This document shows positions 9,740-18,075 of a DNA stretch of 64,000 nt, in pieces. The notes beneath the pieces are model-generated. The model was not told the origin of the DNA. It saw only the letters and a program-made list of their open reading frames with translations, and did not search any database. Every line of letters begins with the position of its first letter. Within the stretch, counting starts at the first letter, position 1. Position numbers and translations under genes: made by a program. The stretch is from DASQFQ01 sp963730115 (GTDB taxonomy: Bacteria > Actinomycetota > Thermoleophilia > Solirubrobacterales > Solirubrobacteraceae), in assembly GCA_963730115.1 (NCBI GenBank), contig CAVSQM010000006.1, positions 186,001 through 250,000 of the forward strand. The letters are read 5' to 3'.

Positions 9740-11697
9740 CTGCTGCCGCCGCCGGCGTCGATCCGCGTCACCGTGCCGTCCTGGTGGTTCGCGGTCCAGA
9801 CGCTGCCGGCGCCGAAGGCGATGCCGATGGGGTCGTCGCCGACCGGGATCGCGCGGCCGACGACGCGGCCGTTGTCCGGGTCGATCTGCGAGACCGTGTT
9901 GTCCTTCGCGTTGGCGACCCACACGAAGCCGCCGCCCGCCGTGATGTCGCGCGGGTCCTGACCGACGCGGATCGGCTCGCCCTCGACCTCCTGGGTCTGG
10001 GCGTTGATGCGGGTGACGGTGCCGTCGTCGGCGTTGGAGACCCAGGCCGAGCCGAACGCCTCCACGACGCCGCGCGGGCCCTTGCCGGTGGGGATCGGAT
10101 CGCCGAGCACCTCGGAGGTCGAGGAGTCGATGCGGGTCACGGTGTCGTCGCCGTGGTTGGCGACCCAGACGCTGTCGGTGCCGACGACGATGCCGTACGG
10201 CTCGTCGCCGACGCCGATCGGGGTGCCGACGACGGTGGCGGACGCGCGGTCGATGCGGTTGACGGTGTCGTCGCCGGTGTTGCTGACCCAGACGAGCTGC
10301 TTCCCGAGCGAGATGCCGTTCGGCTCCTTGCCGACCGGGATCGTGCCGATCACGACCGGGTCGGGGTTGCTCTCGATGCGGCGGACGCGGTCGTCGCCGG
10401 AGGACGCGATCCAGGTGACCTTCTTGGCGCCGGCGACGCCGTCGGGGGCGCTGCCGACGTCGAGCGGCTCGCCGATCGTCTCGTTGGTCTCCGGGTCGAT
10501 GCGGATGAAGGTGCCCTCGCTGGCGTCGGTGACGAAGACGGTGCCCTCGTCGGTGACGGAGATGCCGTCGGGGCCCTTGCCGGCCTTGATCGAGGCGACG
10601 ACCTTGGGGTTGGCCGCCTGGGCGGTGGCCGTGGGTGTGGCGGTGGCGGTCGGGGTGGCGGTCGCGGTCGGCTTGGCGGCCGTGGGCTCCTCGTCGCCCT
10701 TGAAGACGCCGGCCGCGGCGAGGCCGGCGGCGATCAGGAGGACCACGATGATCGCGGGCAGCGCGATGCCGAGCGCGCGGTTGCGGCGAGGCGGGCCGTC
10801 CTCGGTCGCGGGCGTCGGCGGTGCCGGCTTGCGCGGCGCCTCCTGGGCGCCGCCGGCGGCCAGCGCCTCCTGCGCGGCGCGGGCGAACTCGCCGGCGGTC
10901 TGGTGGCGCTCGTCGGGGTTCTTGGCCAGCCCCTTCTCGACCACCGCGCCGAGCGCGGGCGGGAGCTTCTGGTTGGCCTCCAGCAGCGAGGGCGGCGGCT
11001 CGTTGACGTGGGCGAACATCGTGCCGACGTTGGAGTCGCGCAGGAACGGGCTCGTGCGCGTGAGCGTGAAGAAGAGGACGCAGGCGAGCGAGTAGACGTC
11101 GGAGCGGGCGTCGGCGTCCTGGCCCTGGATCGCCTCGGGGCTCGAGTAGTCGAGCGTGCCGACGAAGTGCCCGGCGGTGGTGGTGCCGGGGGCGCCCTCG
11201 AGCGTCTTCACGAGCCCGAAGTCGGTCAGGTAGACGTGCTCCTCCTCCCCCTCGCCGGTGAGGAGGACGTTGCCGGGCTTGACGTCGCGGTGGACGAGGC
11301 CGCGGCGGTGGGCGGCGTCGAGCGCGGCGGCGACCTGGCTGACGATGCGGACGGCCCGGGTCGGGTCGCACGCGCCCTCGCGGGTGACGAGCTGGAGGAG
11401 GTCGGTGCCGTCGACGAAGCGCATGGCGATGTAGAGCTCGCCGTCGACCTCCCCGGCCTCGTAGACGGGGATGACGTTCGGGTGATCGATGCTCGCGGCG
11501 AGCATCGACTCGCGCTGGAAGCGCTCGCGGAACTTGCGGTCGCCGGCGAAGTCCTCGGCGATCAGCTTCAGCGCGACAGGGCGCTGCAGCGCGATCTCGG
11601 TCGCGCGGTACACGACGCCCATGCCGCCCTCACCGGCGACGCCGTCGATCTGGTAGCCCGCGAAGACGGTGCCTGTGGTCAGTTCGGGGATGCTCAC
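9736..11697 (-). CDS. PknB-like Ser/Thr kinase with extracytoplasmic seven-repeat beta-propeller
   Basis: Receptor-type serine/threonine kinase of 653 residues. The kinase domain (about 10-275) has GEGGMGVVY, the ATP Lys in VALKLIAEDF, the catalytic loop HRDVKPGNVLL, DFGLVK and the SPEAIQG activation segment, so it looks active. A Pro-rich linker and one membrane helix (IALPAIIVVLLIAAGLAAAG) follow, then a Thr/Ala/Pro spacer. The outside part has seven repeats of about 43 residues with the signature VWVSNTGDDTVNRID, a YVTN/Vgb-type seven-bladed propeller. Such propellers often bind ligands, so this looks like an outside-in sensor; the ligand is unknown. The ATG at 11697 gives the normal kinase N-terminus. 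Tail to tail with the oxidoreductase gene. Confidence 0.9.
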   Translation of the reverse strand: MSIPELTTGTVFAGYQIDGVAGEGGMGVVYRATEIALQRPVALKLIAEDFAGDRKFRERFQRESMLAASIDHPNVIPVYEAGEVDGELYIAMRFVDGTDLLQLVTREGACDPTRAVRIVSQVAAALDAAHRRGLVHRDVKPGNVLLTGEGEEEHVYLTDFGLVKTLEGAPGTTTAGHFVGTLDYSSPEAIQGQDADARSDVYSLACVLFFTLTRTSPFLRDSNVGTMFAHVNEPPPSLLEANQKLPPALGAVVEKGLAKNPDERHQTAGEFARAAQEALAAGGAQEAPRKPAPPTPATEDGPPRRNRALGIALPAIIVVLLIAAGLAAAGVFKGDEEPTAAKPTATATPTATATPTATAQAANPKVVASIKAGKGPDGISVTDEGTVFVTDASEGTFIRIDPETNETIGEPLDVGSAPDGVAGAKKVTWIASSGDDRVRRIESNPDPVVIGTIPVGKEPNGISLGKQLVWVSNTGDDTVNRIDRASATVVGTPIGVGDEPYGIVVGTDSVWVANHGDDTVTRIDSSTSEVLGDPIPTGKGPRGVVEAFGSAWVSNADDGTVTRINAQTQEVEGEPIRVGQDPRDITAGGGFVWVANAKDNTVSQIDPDNGRVVGRAIPVGDDPIGIAFGAGSVWTANHQDGTVTRIDAGGGSS

Positions 11698-11746
11698 TTA
11701 TATCCCGGAGACGCACATGCCGGGGATTCATTCCCCTGAGATTCGA

Positions 11747-11962
11747 TCAGGGGCTCGTGCGCGGCAGGCGGCGCTGGGCGTTGCGTGCGACGAGGGCGGC
11801 CTTGACGGCTCGCGCGCGGCGGGCGAGGGGCTTGCGAGTGACGAAGATGAGGCCGATGACGCCGGCGAGCATGAGCTCGATGAGCAGCGGGGTGGCGCTC
11901 GGGCCTTCCGACGCGTGGCGGATGATCGGCGCGGCGAGCGGGATGAGGGCGTTGGCGAGCAT
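11747..11962 (-). CDS. Small predicted membrane protein, unknown
   Basis: Open frame for 71 residues upstream of the kinase gene on the same strand. One hydrophobic helix (LLIELMLAGVIGLIFVT) is followed by a strongly basic C-terminal tail (RKPLARRARAVKAALVARNAQRR), as in a small N-out, C-in membrane protein. I recognise no family. The ATG at 11962 is the only sensible start. It fills an otherwise empty 310-base gap between the kinase and the acetyltransferase, and has good codon character, but no strong ribosome site is visible. Confidence 0.5.
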   Translation of the reverse strand: MLANALIPLAAPIIRHASEGPSATPLLIELMLAGVIGLIFVTRKPLARRARAVKAALVARNAQRRLPRTSP

Positions 11963-12006
11963 GTCTGGATAGAGGGCGCTGGTCGCGGCCTGATACGTCT
12001 TGTGCG

Positions 12007-12492
12007 GTGATTCGCGTGTGCCGGGACGACGAACGGTCGGCGATCTTCGAGATCGTCAACGCGGCGGCGGTGGTGTACCGGGGCGTCATCCCGGCGGATC
12101 GCTGGCACGAGCCGTACATGGGGCTGGACGAGCTCTCGGCGGAGATCGCGGCGGGTGTCGAGTTCTGGGGCTATGAGGACGACGGCGCGCTGGCGGGGGT
12201 CATGGGCATCCAGCCGGTGGAGGACGTGTTCCTGATCCGCCACGCCTACGTGCGGCCGGAGGCCCAGGGGCGCGGGATCGGGGGCGCGTTGATGGCCGAG
12301 CTCGAGTCGCGGGTCTCGGCGCAGCTGCTGGTCGGCACCTGGGCGGTGGCGACATGGGCGATCGGGTTCTACGAGCGGCATGGGTTCGTGGCCGTGCCGC
12401 GCTCGGAGATCGCGCCGCTGTTGCGGCGGTACTGGTCGATCCCGGACCGGCAGGTCGAGACGTCGGTGGTGCTGGCGAAGCCGCCGCTCTAG
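12007..12492 (+). CDS. GNAT-family N-acetyltransferase
   Basis: A 161-residue acetyl-CoA-dependent acyltransferase. The GNAT motif A is clear: IRHAYVRPEAQGRGIGGALMAELE, with the pyrophosphate-binding Q/R-G-x-G-x-G/A; motif B follows as AIGFYERHGFVAV. The substrate cannot be read from the sequence. The GTG start at 12007 begins VIRVCRDDERSAIFEIVN, the usual first strand and helix. The gene runs tail to tail with tadC and shares a CTAG stop with it (12489-12492). Confidence 0.85.
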   Translation: MIRVCRDDERSAIFEIVNAAAVVYRGVIPADRWHEPYMGLDELSAEIAAGVEFWGYEDDGALAGVMGIQPVEDVFLIRHAYVRPEAQGRGIGGALMAELESRVSAQLLVGTWAVATWAIGFYERHGFVAVPRSEIAPLLRRYWSIPDRQVETSVVLAKPPL

Positions 12493-13340
12493 GCCGGGAT
12501 CAGCGCGGCGGCCACGAGCAGCAGCACCGAAGGGACGAGGAGGAGGGCGACGACGAGCTGCACCTGCGGCGCGGCGCGGGCAGCGGCCTCGGTGTGCTGT
12601 CTGGCCGCGCGGGCGCGTGCCTCCTGCGCCTGGGCGGCGAGCGAGGGGCCGAGCGGCGCGCCGTGCCTGGCGGCTCGCCTCATCGCGGCGACGAACGGAG
12701 GCACGCCGGCGGCGGGCGCACGCCGGGCCAGCGTGCCGAGCGCATCGGCCAGCGGGACGCCGAGCGAGGTCGTCCGCGCGGCACGATCGATCTCGCCGGC
12801 GAGGATCCCGCGGTGTCGTCGGCCGACCTCCGCGAGCGCCCGGGCCGGCGAGAGCCCGGCGGCGACCGCGACGCGCAGCAGGTCGAGCACGTCGGGGAGC
12901 TCGGCATCGATCGTGTCCGCGCGCGCCCGGGTGCGGCGGCGGATGAGCAGGTCGGGGGCGAGGAACGCGCCGGCCGCGGCGATGGGCGAGATCGCCGCGG
13001 CGAGCGGCAGCGTGGCGAGAAGGGCGATCAGCGCGGCGCCGAGCTTGGCCGCCATCACGTCGCCGGGCGGTATCTCGAGGCCGGCCGCCTCCAGCCGCGC
13101 GCGGAGGTCCCGCGGCGCGCGGCCCGCGAGCCGGTGGCCGGCCCGCGCGACGACCCGGCTCGCGATCCGCCGGAGCGGCGCCCTCCGCTTCGGCGTCCAT
13201 CCCCGGGCCAGCTCGGTGACACCGGCCGCGGCGAGCGCGCCCGCGGCGGCGGCGAGCGCGGTGGCGGCGGTCACAGCGGCCGGCCCGCGCGGCGCGAGGC
13301 TCGACGATCCAGTGGGGCCGTCGTGAGCCTCATGTCGCAC
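12489..13340 (-). CDS. tadC: TadC-like inner-membrane platform protein (T2SSF domain)
   Basis: Second platform protein of a Tad/type IVc pilus or related secretion system. The 283 residues have an N-terminal hydrophobic segment, membrane helices near residues 105-140 and a C-terminal helix pair (VQLVVALLLVPSVLLLVAAALI), with a T2SSF core containing ELPDVLDLLRVAVAAGLSPARALAEV. This is the pattern of TadC. The GTG start at 13340 is uncertain, because later in-frame GTGs exist before the first helix. It is the last gene of the operon, 33 bases after tadB. Confidence 0.8.
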   Translation of the reverse strand: MRHEAHDGPTGSSSLAPRGPAAVTAATALAAAAGALAAAGVTELARGWTPKRRAPLRRIASRVVARAGHRLAGRAPRDLRARLEAAGLEIPPGDVMAAKLGAALIALLATLPLAAAISPIAAAGAFLAPDLLIRRRTRARADTIDAELPDVLDLLRVAVAAGLSPARALAEVGRRHRGILAGEIDRAARTTSLGVPLADALGTLARRAPAAGVPPFVAAMRRAARHGAPLGPSLAAQAQEARARAARQHTEAAARAAPQVQLVVALLLVPSVLLLVAAALIPA

Positions 13341-13373
13341 GCCGTCGGACGACCCCGGAGGCCCTCAACCGCC

Positions 13374-14315
13374 TCATGCCTTGCGCGGCCGGACGATCCG
13401 GTGGATCGCCACAAGGCCGGTCGCCTGCAGGACGACGGCGAGCGCGGTTAGCGCGGCCGGGAGCGGCGCCGCGATCAGCGCGCGGAGGAACCCGGGAGCG
13501 GCGAGCTCGGCGAGCGCCGCCGCGGCGACCGGGAGGCCGACGACGAGCCACGCGGTGAAACGCGCCTGGGCGGTCGCTGCACGGGCGTCGCGCTCCAGTC
13601 GGTCGGCGGCTTCGAGTGAGCCGGCGAGCTCGCGCAGCAGCGCCGGGAGGTCGCCGCCGGCGTCGCGCTGGAGCAGGATCGCGGCGACCAGGGTGTCCCA
13701 CGCGCGGGTCGCTGCCCGGGTTCGGAGGCGCTCGAGCACGTCGTCGGTCGGTTCGCCGAGCGCGAGCGAGCGAGCGGCGACCCGCAGCTCATGACCGGCG
13801 GCGCCTGCGAGCGTCGGCGCGACCTCGTCGAGCGCGCCACGCACGGAGTGCCCGGCCGCGACCGCGTCGGCAAGCTCCCGCGCCGCTCCCGCCGCGCCGC
13901 GGCGCACCTCGTCCCGGTACCGCGCCCGCCGAGCGCGCACGACGGCGACGACCACGGCGGGGCCGCTGAGCGCCGCGGCCACGGCGAACAGCGGCCCGCC
14001 GAGCAGCCAGCCGGCGGCGAACAGCGAGCCGGCCGCGAGCGCGACGAGCCGCCGCCGCTCCGCCCCGCTCGGCGCAAGCCCCTGCCGCCGCGCCCGCCCG
14101 AGCGGAGCGAGCGCGCGCTCCAGCCGCTCGGCGACCCGCGTCGCTTCCGCGGTCGCGAGCACGTCCCAAGCGCCCAGCACGCCGGCGGCTCCGGCAGCCG
14201 CGGCAAGCAGCGCCGCCGGGCTCACGCCGGAGGCGCCGAGGATTGCCGCGACCAGCGCCGCCGGGCTCACGCCCGAGGCGCCGGCGGTTGCCGCAACCCA
14301 CGCCGCCGGGGTCAC
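13374..14315 (-). CDS. tadB: TadB-like inner-membrane platform protein with tandem N-terminal repeats
   Basis: Platform protein of a Tad-type system, 313 residues. The T2SSF core has ARELADAVAAGHSVRGALDEVAPTL and LQRDAGGDLPALLRELAGSLE, flanked by helices (VALAAGSLFAAGWLLGG; LPAALTALAVVLQATGLVAIH). The start was set at GTG 14315 because it overlaps the tadA stop as GTGA, the coupling used throughout this operon; an upstream start at 14363 is less likely. The first 45 residues are repeats of a 15-residue unit (GASGVSPAALVAAIL-like) encoded by 45-base direct repeats, an odd hydrophobic extension not needed by the family. Confidence 0.8.
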   Translation of the reverse strand: MTPAAWVAATAGASGVSPAALVAAILGASGVSPAALLAAAAGAAGVLGAWDVLATAEATRVAERLERALAPLGRARRQGLAPSGAERRRLVALAAGSLFAAGWLLGGPLFAVAAALSGPAVVVAVVRARRARYRDEVRRGAAGAARELADAVAAGHSVRGALDEVAPTLAGAAGHELRVAARSLALGEPTDDVLERLRTRAATRAWDTLVAAILLQRDAGGDLPALLRELAGSLEAADRLERDARAATAQARFTAWLVVGLPVAAAALAELAAPGFLRALIAAPLPAALTALAVVLQATGLVAIHRIVRPRKA

Positions 14316-14321
14316 GCCCGC
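14211..14321 (-). repeat. 45-base tandem repeats encoding the TadB N-terminus
   Basis: Two full 45-base units (14211-14255 and 14256-14300) and a partial third (14301-14321) in direct orientation. They start CGCCGCCGGG on the plus strand and differ at few positions. On the coding strand each encodes 15 residues of the form GASGVSPAALVAA. The unit is a multiple of three, so copy-number change would keep the TadB frame. Confidence 0.8.
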
Positions 14322-15628
14322 GCCAATCGCGCCGCCAGCTCCTCTCCGAGCGGTGCGCGCCACGTCGGCCGGCCGGCCCGCAGCGTGTAGATCTCCCTCG
14401 CGGCCGCGCCACCGGCCACGCGCACGACCTCGGCGACGGTGGTCACGCGGCGGCTGCCGTCGGCCGCCCGGGCCTGACAGACGACGAGGTCGATGGCGTC
14501 GGCCACCTGTTCGCGGATCGCCGCGTGCGGCAGGCCGACGTCGGCCATCAGCGCGAGCGTCTCCAGTCGCCGCAGCGCCTCGGCGGCGGTCCCGGCGTGG
14601 ACGGTGCAGAGCGAGCCGTCGTGACCGGTCGAGAGCGCGGTGAGCATGTCGAGCGCCTCCGGGCCCCGGACCTCGCCGACGACGATCCGGTCGGGCCGCA
14701 TCCGCAGGGCGTTCTTGACGAGCCGGCGGATCGTCACCTCTCCGCGGCCTTCGAGGTTCGGCGGGCGGGCCTCGAGCCGGAGGACGTGCGGCTGCCGGAG
14801 CCGGAGCTCGGCGGCGTCCTCGATCGTGACCACGCGCTCGCCTGGGTCGATGAAGCTCGAGAGCGCGTTGAGCAGCGTCGTCTTGCCGGAGCCGGTGCCG
14901 CCGCAGACGAGCAGGTTGCAGCGGCGCCGGACCGCTCGCGCGAGGAGCTCGGCGAGCGGCGCGGTCAGCGTCCCGTTGGCCACCAGCTCCTCGGGCGTGT
15001 AGCCGCGGCGGCGGAAGCGGCGGATGGTCAACACCGGGCCGTCGAGCGCGAGCGGCGGGATGACGACGTTCACGCGCGAGCCGTCGGGCAGGCGCGCGTC
15101 GACGAGCGGCTCGGCCTCGTCGACGCGCCGGCCCAGCGGTGCGAGGATGCGCTCGATCGCGTGCCGGAGCTCGCCGTCGCCGGCGAAGCGGACGTTGGTG
15201 GCCACGAGGCGCCCGTGCCGCTCGACCCAGGCGGGCGCGGTGCCGGAGACGAGGATCTCGTCGACCTCGGGATCTGCGAGGAGCGGCTCGAGCGGGCCGA
15301 GCCCGAACGACCGCTCCGCGATCCGGGCGACGAGCGCCGCGCGCGAGCGCTCGTCGAGCACCGACGCCTCGCGGTCCACGAACGCCCGGATCCGCTCCTG
15401 CGCGTCTTCGGGCGCGCCGGGGTCGACGGGCCGCGCGAGCATCCGCTCGCGCAGGGAGCCGGCGAGGCCGTCGAGGGCCGCTTCGTGGGCGTCGTCGGCC
15501 GCATGGCCGCGGCCCGCGGCGCTCCGCCCGTCCTGGGCCGGAGCGCCGCGCACGGTGCCGTCCACCTGGCCGCCGCGCTCGGCTCGTCGCGCGTCGAGAT
15601 CCAGCGGCCGCTTCGCCTCGGTGCTCAC
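14312..15628 (-). CDS. tadA: TadA/CpaF-type secretion ATPase
   Basis: Hexameric motor ATPase of a Tad/type IVc system, 438 residues. It has the CpaF N-terminal domain (FGLGPLEPLLADPEVDEILVSGT, RRVDEAEPLVDARLPDGSRVN), Walker A GGTGSGKTTLL near residue 240, the Asp box TIEDAAELRL, Walker B RPDRIVVGEVRGPEALDML and the His box HDGSLCTVHAG. All motor motifs are intact. The GTG at 15628 overlaps the stop of the preceding secreted-protein gene (GTGA), and its own stop overlaps tadB in the same way. Everything upstream in this frame is shadow coding from the neighbouring gene. Confidence 0.93.
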   Translation of the reverse strand: MSTEAKRPLDLDARRAERGGQVDGTVRGAPAQDGRSAAGRGHAADDAHEAALDGLAGSLRERMLARPVDPGAPEDAQERIRAFVDREASVLDERSRAALVARIAERSFGLGPLEPLLADPEVDEILVSGTAPAWVERHGRLVATNVRFAGDGELRHAIERILAPLGRRVDEAEPLVDARLPDGSRVNVVIPPLALDGPVLTIRRFRRRGYTPEELVANGTLTAPLAELLARAVRRRCNLLVCGGTGSGKTTLLNALSSFIDPGERVVTIEDAAELRLRQPHVLRLEARPPNLEGRGEVTIRRLVKNALRMRPDRIVVGEVRGPEALDMLTALSTGHDGSLCTVHAGTAAEALRRLETLALMADVGLPHAAIREQVADAIDLVVCQARAADGSRRVTTVAEVVRVAGGAAAREIYTLRAGRPTWRAPLGEELAARLARA

Positions 15629-17394
15629 GGTCGCCCCACCCCGCGCGCGTACGGGAAGCCGCGCTGCGCGGGGACCACGATCCGGAGCCGCGCTCCTCGC
15701 GGCGCCTCGCCGGTGGCGGAAAAGCGACCGAGGCCGTCGGTGCGGAGCGTCGCGCGGGTCTGCCAGCCGGCGAAGCCGCGCGACTGCAGGCGGATCCTGA
15801 GGCCGGCGCGCGGGACGTGCCCGCCGTGCACGCGGCCCGTGAGCGTCGTCGTCCGGCCGCGACGCTGGAGCCGCACGCGGACGGCGGCCCGCACGGCGAG
15901 GCGCAGCGTCACCGTCGCCCCGCGATGCACGAGCCGGACCTGGCGCGACGGGCCGACGCTCGTGAACGTCGTCAGGCGACCGTCGCGGCGGGTGCGGACG
16001 CCCGTGATCGGGCGCCAGGCGCGGCCGCGCAGGCGTTCGAGCATCCGCACCGGCGTGTGTGCCAGCGGACGGCCGCGGAGGTCGGTCAGGCGACCGCGGA
16101 TACGGACGCGGGTGGGCCACGTGACCGTCGTGCGGCGGAGCCGGCGCCGCCCGCGCTCGAGCCAGGCGCTCAGACGGGCGCGTGGCTGGGTCGCCCCCAG
16201 AACGGCGCCACCCGACGGAACCGCGGCCGGGACGAGGTCGCTGAGCTCCGACGCGACCCGCACCGTCCCGCCGCCGTCGCTCGCGGACACGACGGCGCGC
16301 AGCCGCCGGCCGGCGTCGCGTGAGCGGGTGCTGTACGTGCGCGACACCGCGCCGCCGATCTCCGCGCAGCCGTCGGCGCTGCAGCGCTGCCAGCGATAGT
16401 CGTACGTGACCCCCTCGCCCGCGAAGCCGGAGGGCTGGGCGGTGAGCGCCTCCGCGGGATCGCCGCTCAGCGTCACCGTGCCGGGGCGCGGCGGGCGGTT
16501 GTCGATCACGATCCGCGCCGAGGCGGTGCGGACGTTGCGGGCGATGTCTTCGACGCGCGCGACCAGCGTGTGAGGCCCGTCCGCGACCGCGCGTGTGTCG
16601 AGCGGGAACGTGGTGGGCGCGTCGAGCGGGCACGGGACGGTCCGCGTCGCCCGCCGCGGCGGCGGCGTGGACGTGAGCAGGCCCACACACGGACGAGACG
16701 TCGTGAGGCGCCGGCCGTCGAGCTCGAGCGCCCGCTCGAAGATCCCGCCGCCCGCGTCGCGCGCCGCCACGTCGACGCCGACCGTGCCGCGCAGCGGGCC
16801 GGAGGGTGCGGTGACGCCGACAGCGGGTGCGAGCGCGTCGTCGAGCTCGACCGCGAGGGCATAGAAGCGCGCCCACGGCTGCCCGCCCTCGAAGCACGGC
16901 CCGGCCAGCTCGCAGCGGACGCCGATCCTCAGTGCGTCGGCGCCGTTGGCCTCGCCGCTCCGCCGCGTCCCGGCGAAGTCGACGGGCGACGCGCCGATGT
17001 AGCCACGCGCCGGCGGGATGTACTCCCACTCGCTGCCGTGCGCGGCTTCGACCACGAACGTCGGGACCGCCCACGGCGCCGCGCCCGAGAGGTGCGCGCG
17101 GTAGCTCGAGACGAGCCGCGCGATCGAGGTGCCGGCCGGGGCGTCGAAGCGGAACAGGTTGGGCGGGCGATCCGTCGTCGTGAACAGGCCGCCGCGGGTC
17201 GCGCAGTCGTTGCGGGACGAGGCCCCCGCGGCGAGGTACCAGCCGGTGACGGGCCGGACGGCCGCCCCGTTGAGGTCGGAGCAGCCGACGACGACGTACG
17301 AGCCCGCGTCGGCGCGGGCGGCGGCCGCCGCGCTGAGCGCGGCGGCGAGGAGGCAGGCGGCGAGGAGCCGCGGGACGAGCGAGTGCGAGTTCAT
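15625..17394 (-). CDS. Large secreted protein with Ig-like/adhesion-type repeats, within the Tad operon
   Basis: Exported protein of 589 residues with a signal peptide (LVPRLLAACLLAAALSAAAAARADA). The mature region has a Cys-containing N-terminal domain (VVVGCSDLNGAAV, DCATRGGLF), an Ig-like region with ADGPHTLVARVEDIARN, one copy of the WQRCSADGCAEIGGAVSR-type domain common in actinobacterial cell-surface proteins, and a basic beta-rich C-terminal third. No enzyme motif is seen. It sits between cpaB and tadA and overlaps tadA by four bases, so it may be cargo, a surface subunit or an assembly factor of the Tad system (inference). Confidence 0.7.
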   Translation of the reverse strand: MNSHSLVPRLLAACLLAAALSAAAAARADAGSYVVVGCSDLNGAAVRPVTGWYLAAGASSRNDCATRGGLFTTTDRPPNLFRFDAPAGTSIARLVSSYRAHLSGAAPWAVPTFVVEAAHGSEWEYIPPARGYIGASPVDFAGTRRSGEANGADALRIGVRCELAGPCFEGGQPWARFYALAVELDDALAPAVGVTAPSGPLRGTVGVDVAARDAGGGIFERALELDGRRLTTSRPCVGLLTSTPPPRRATRTVPCPLDAPTTFPLDTRAVADGPHTLVARVEDIARNVRTASARIVIDNRPPRPGTVTLSGDPAEALTAQPSGFAGEGVTYDYRWQRCSADGCAEIGGAVSRTYSTRSRDAGRRLRAVVSASDGGGTVRVASELSDLVPAAVPSGGAVLGATQPRARLSAWLERGRRRLRRTTVTWPTRVRIRGRLTDLRGRPLAHTPVRMLERLRGRAWRPITGVRTRRDGRLTTFTSVGPSRQVRLVHRGATVTLRLAVRAAVRVRLQRRGRTTTLTGRVHGGHVPRAGLRIRLQSRGFAGWQTRATLRTDGLGRFSATGEAPRGARLRIVVPAQRGFPYARGVGRP

Positions 17395-17466
17395 GGGTGC
17401 CTTGAGGGAGCGAGGCGGACGAACTCGCCCCCCGGGCGGCGAACGGAGTCGGCGGACAGGCCAGCC

Positions 17467-18075
17467 TCAGCCGGTGCGCGCGAGCAGCCGCACTTCGCGG
17501 GCGCCCGCCTCGAGCGACGCGAGCGCGAGCGCCTGCGCAGCGGTGACGCGGACGGTCGCGGCGACGCGCGCCGCTCCCTCCGCGCCGGTCAGCGGACGGG
17601 CGGCGATGACCTCAGCTCCCGTGAGAGCGAGCCGCGCGGCGCCCCGCTCGGGAACGATCACGACATCCACCTGCGCACCCGCGACGATCAGCTGCGGCGA
17701 GCCGGCGCCGGCGACCTCGACCGCCCGCTCGCCGCGGCGGATGCGCGCGGGCTGCGGCGCCGATTCGTCCTCGAGCTGGCCCACGCCGAGGTACGCGCCG
17801 CGCGGGAGCGCCGTCACCGGCCGGCGGCCGAGCACCTCCTCGGGGACCGACGCTGCGCCGACCGGCGCGTAGCGGGCGGGGATCCGGCGGAGCGCGAGGT
17901 CGGGCGGCGTGAGCCGCCGGCGCGGCGGCAGGTCGCGCCCCGCGACGACGACGTCGACCAGCGGAGCGAGTTGCGCGCGGACCGCCGCCTCGCGGCGGCC
18001 CACGTCCGACGCCGCGAGGCCGCCGAGCGCCAGCGCCAGGCCGATCAGCAGCGCGCCGCGGCGGCGCCGCGTCAT
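17467..18075 (-). CDS. cpaB: CpaB/RcpC-like SAF-domain protein
   Basis: A 202-residue protein with a single N-terminal membrane helix (GALLIGLALALGGLAA) and an SAF domain (VVVAGRDLPPRRRLTPPDLALRRIPARYAP), then PVTALPRGAYLGVGQLE and a C-terminal beta domain. This is the CpaB/RcpC layout of Tad pilus systems, thought to act in the periplasm or wall and to gate the outer parts. It overlaps the histidine kinase stop by four bases (ATGA) and is 72 bases upstream of the secreted-protein gene, in one operon with tadABC. Confidence 0.75.
   Translation of the reverse strand: MTRRRRGALLIGLALALGGLAASDVGRREAAVRAQLAPLVDVVVAGRDLPPRRRLTPPDLALRRIPARYAPVGAASVPEEVLGRRPVTALPRGAYLGVGQLEDESAPQPARIRRGERAVEVAGAGSPQLIVAGAQVDVVIVPERGAARLALTGAEVIAARPLTGAEGAARVAATVRVTAAQALALASLEAGAREVRLLARTG

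Noticed and set aside
10620..10680. Repetitive sequence in the kinase gene
   Set aside because: It encodes the Thr/Ala/Pro spacer after the membrane helix and is ordinary low-complexity coding sequence, not a mobile repeat.
6641..11371. A 1576-residue minus-strand frame
   Set aside because: Low-complexity Arg/His/Pro sequence without motifs; it lies antisense to the oxidoreductase gene and out of frame with the kinase gene, both of which have clear domains.
7132..11739. A 1535-residue plus-strand frame
   Set aside because: Out-of-frame shadow of the redox gene, continuing antisense through the kinase gene; amino-acid composition is typical of GC-rich spurious frames.
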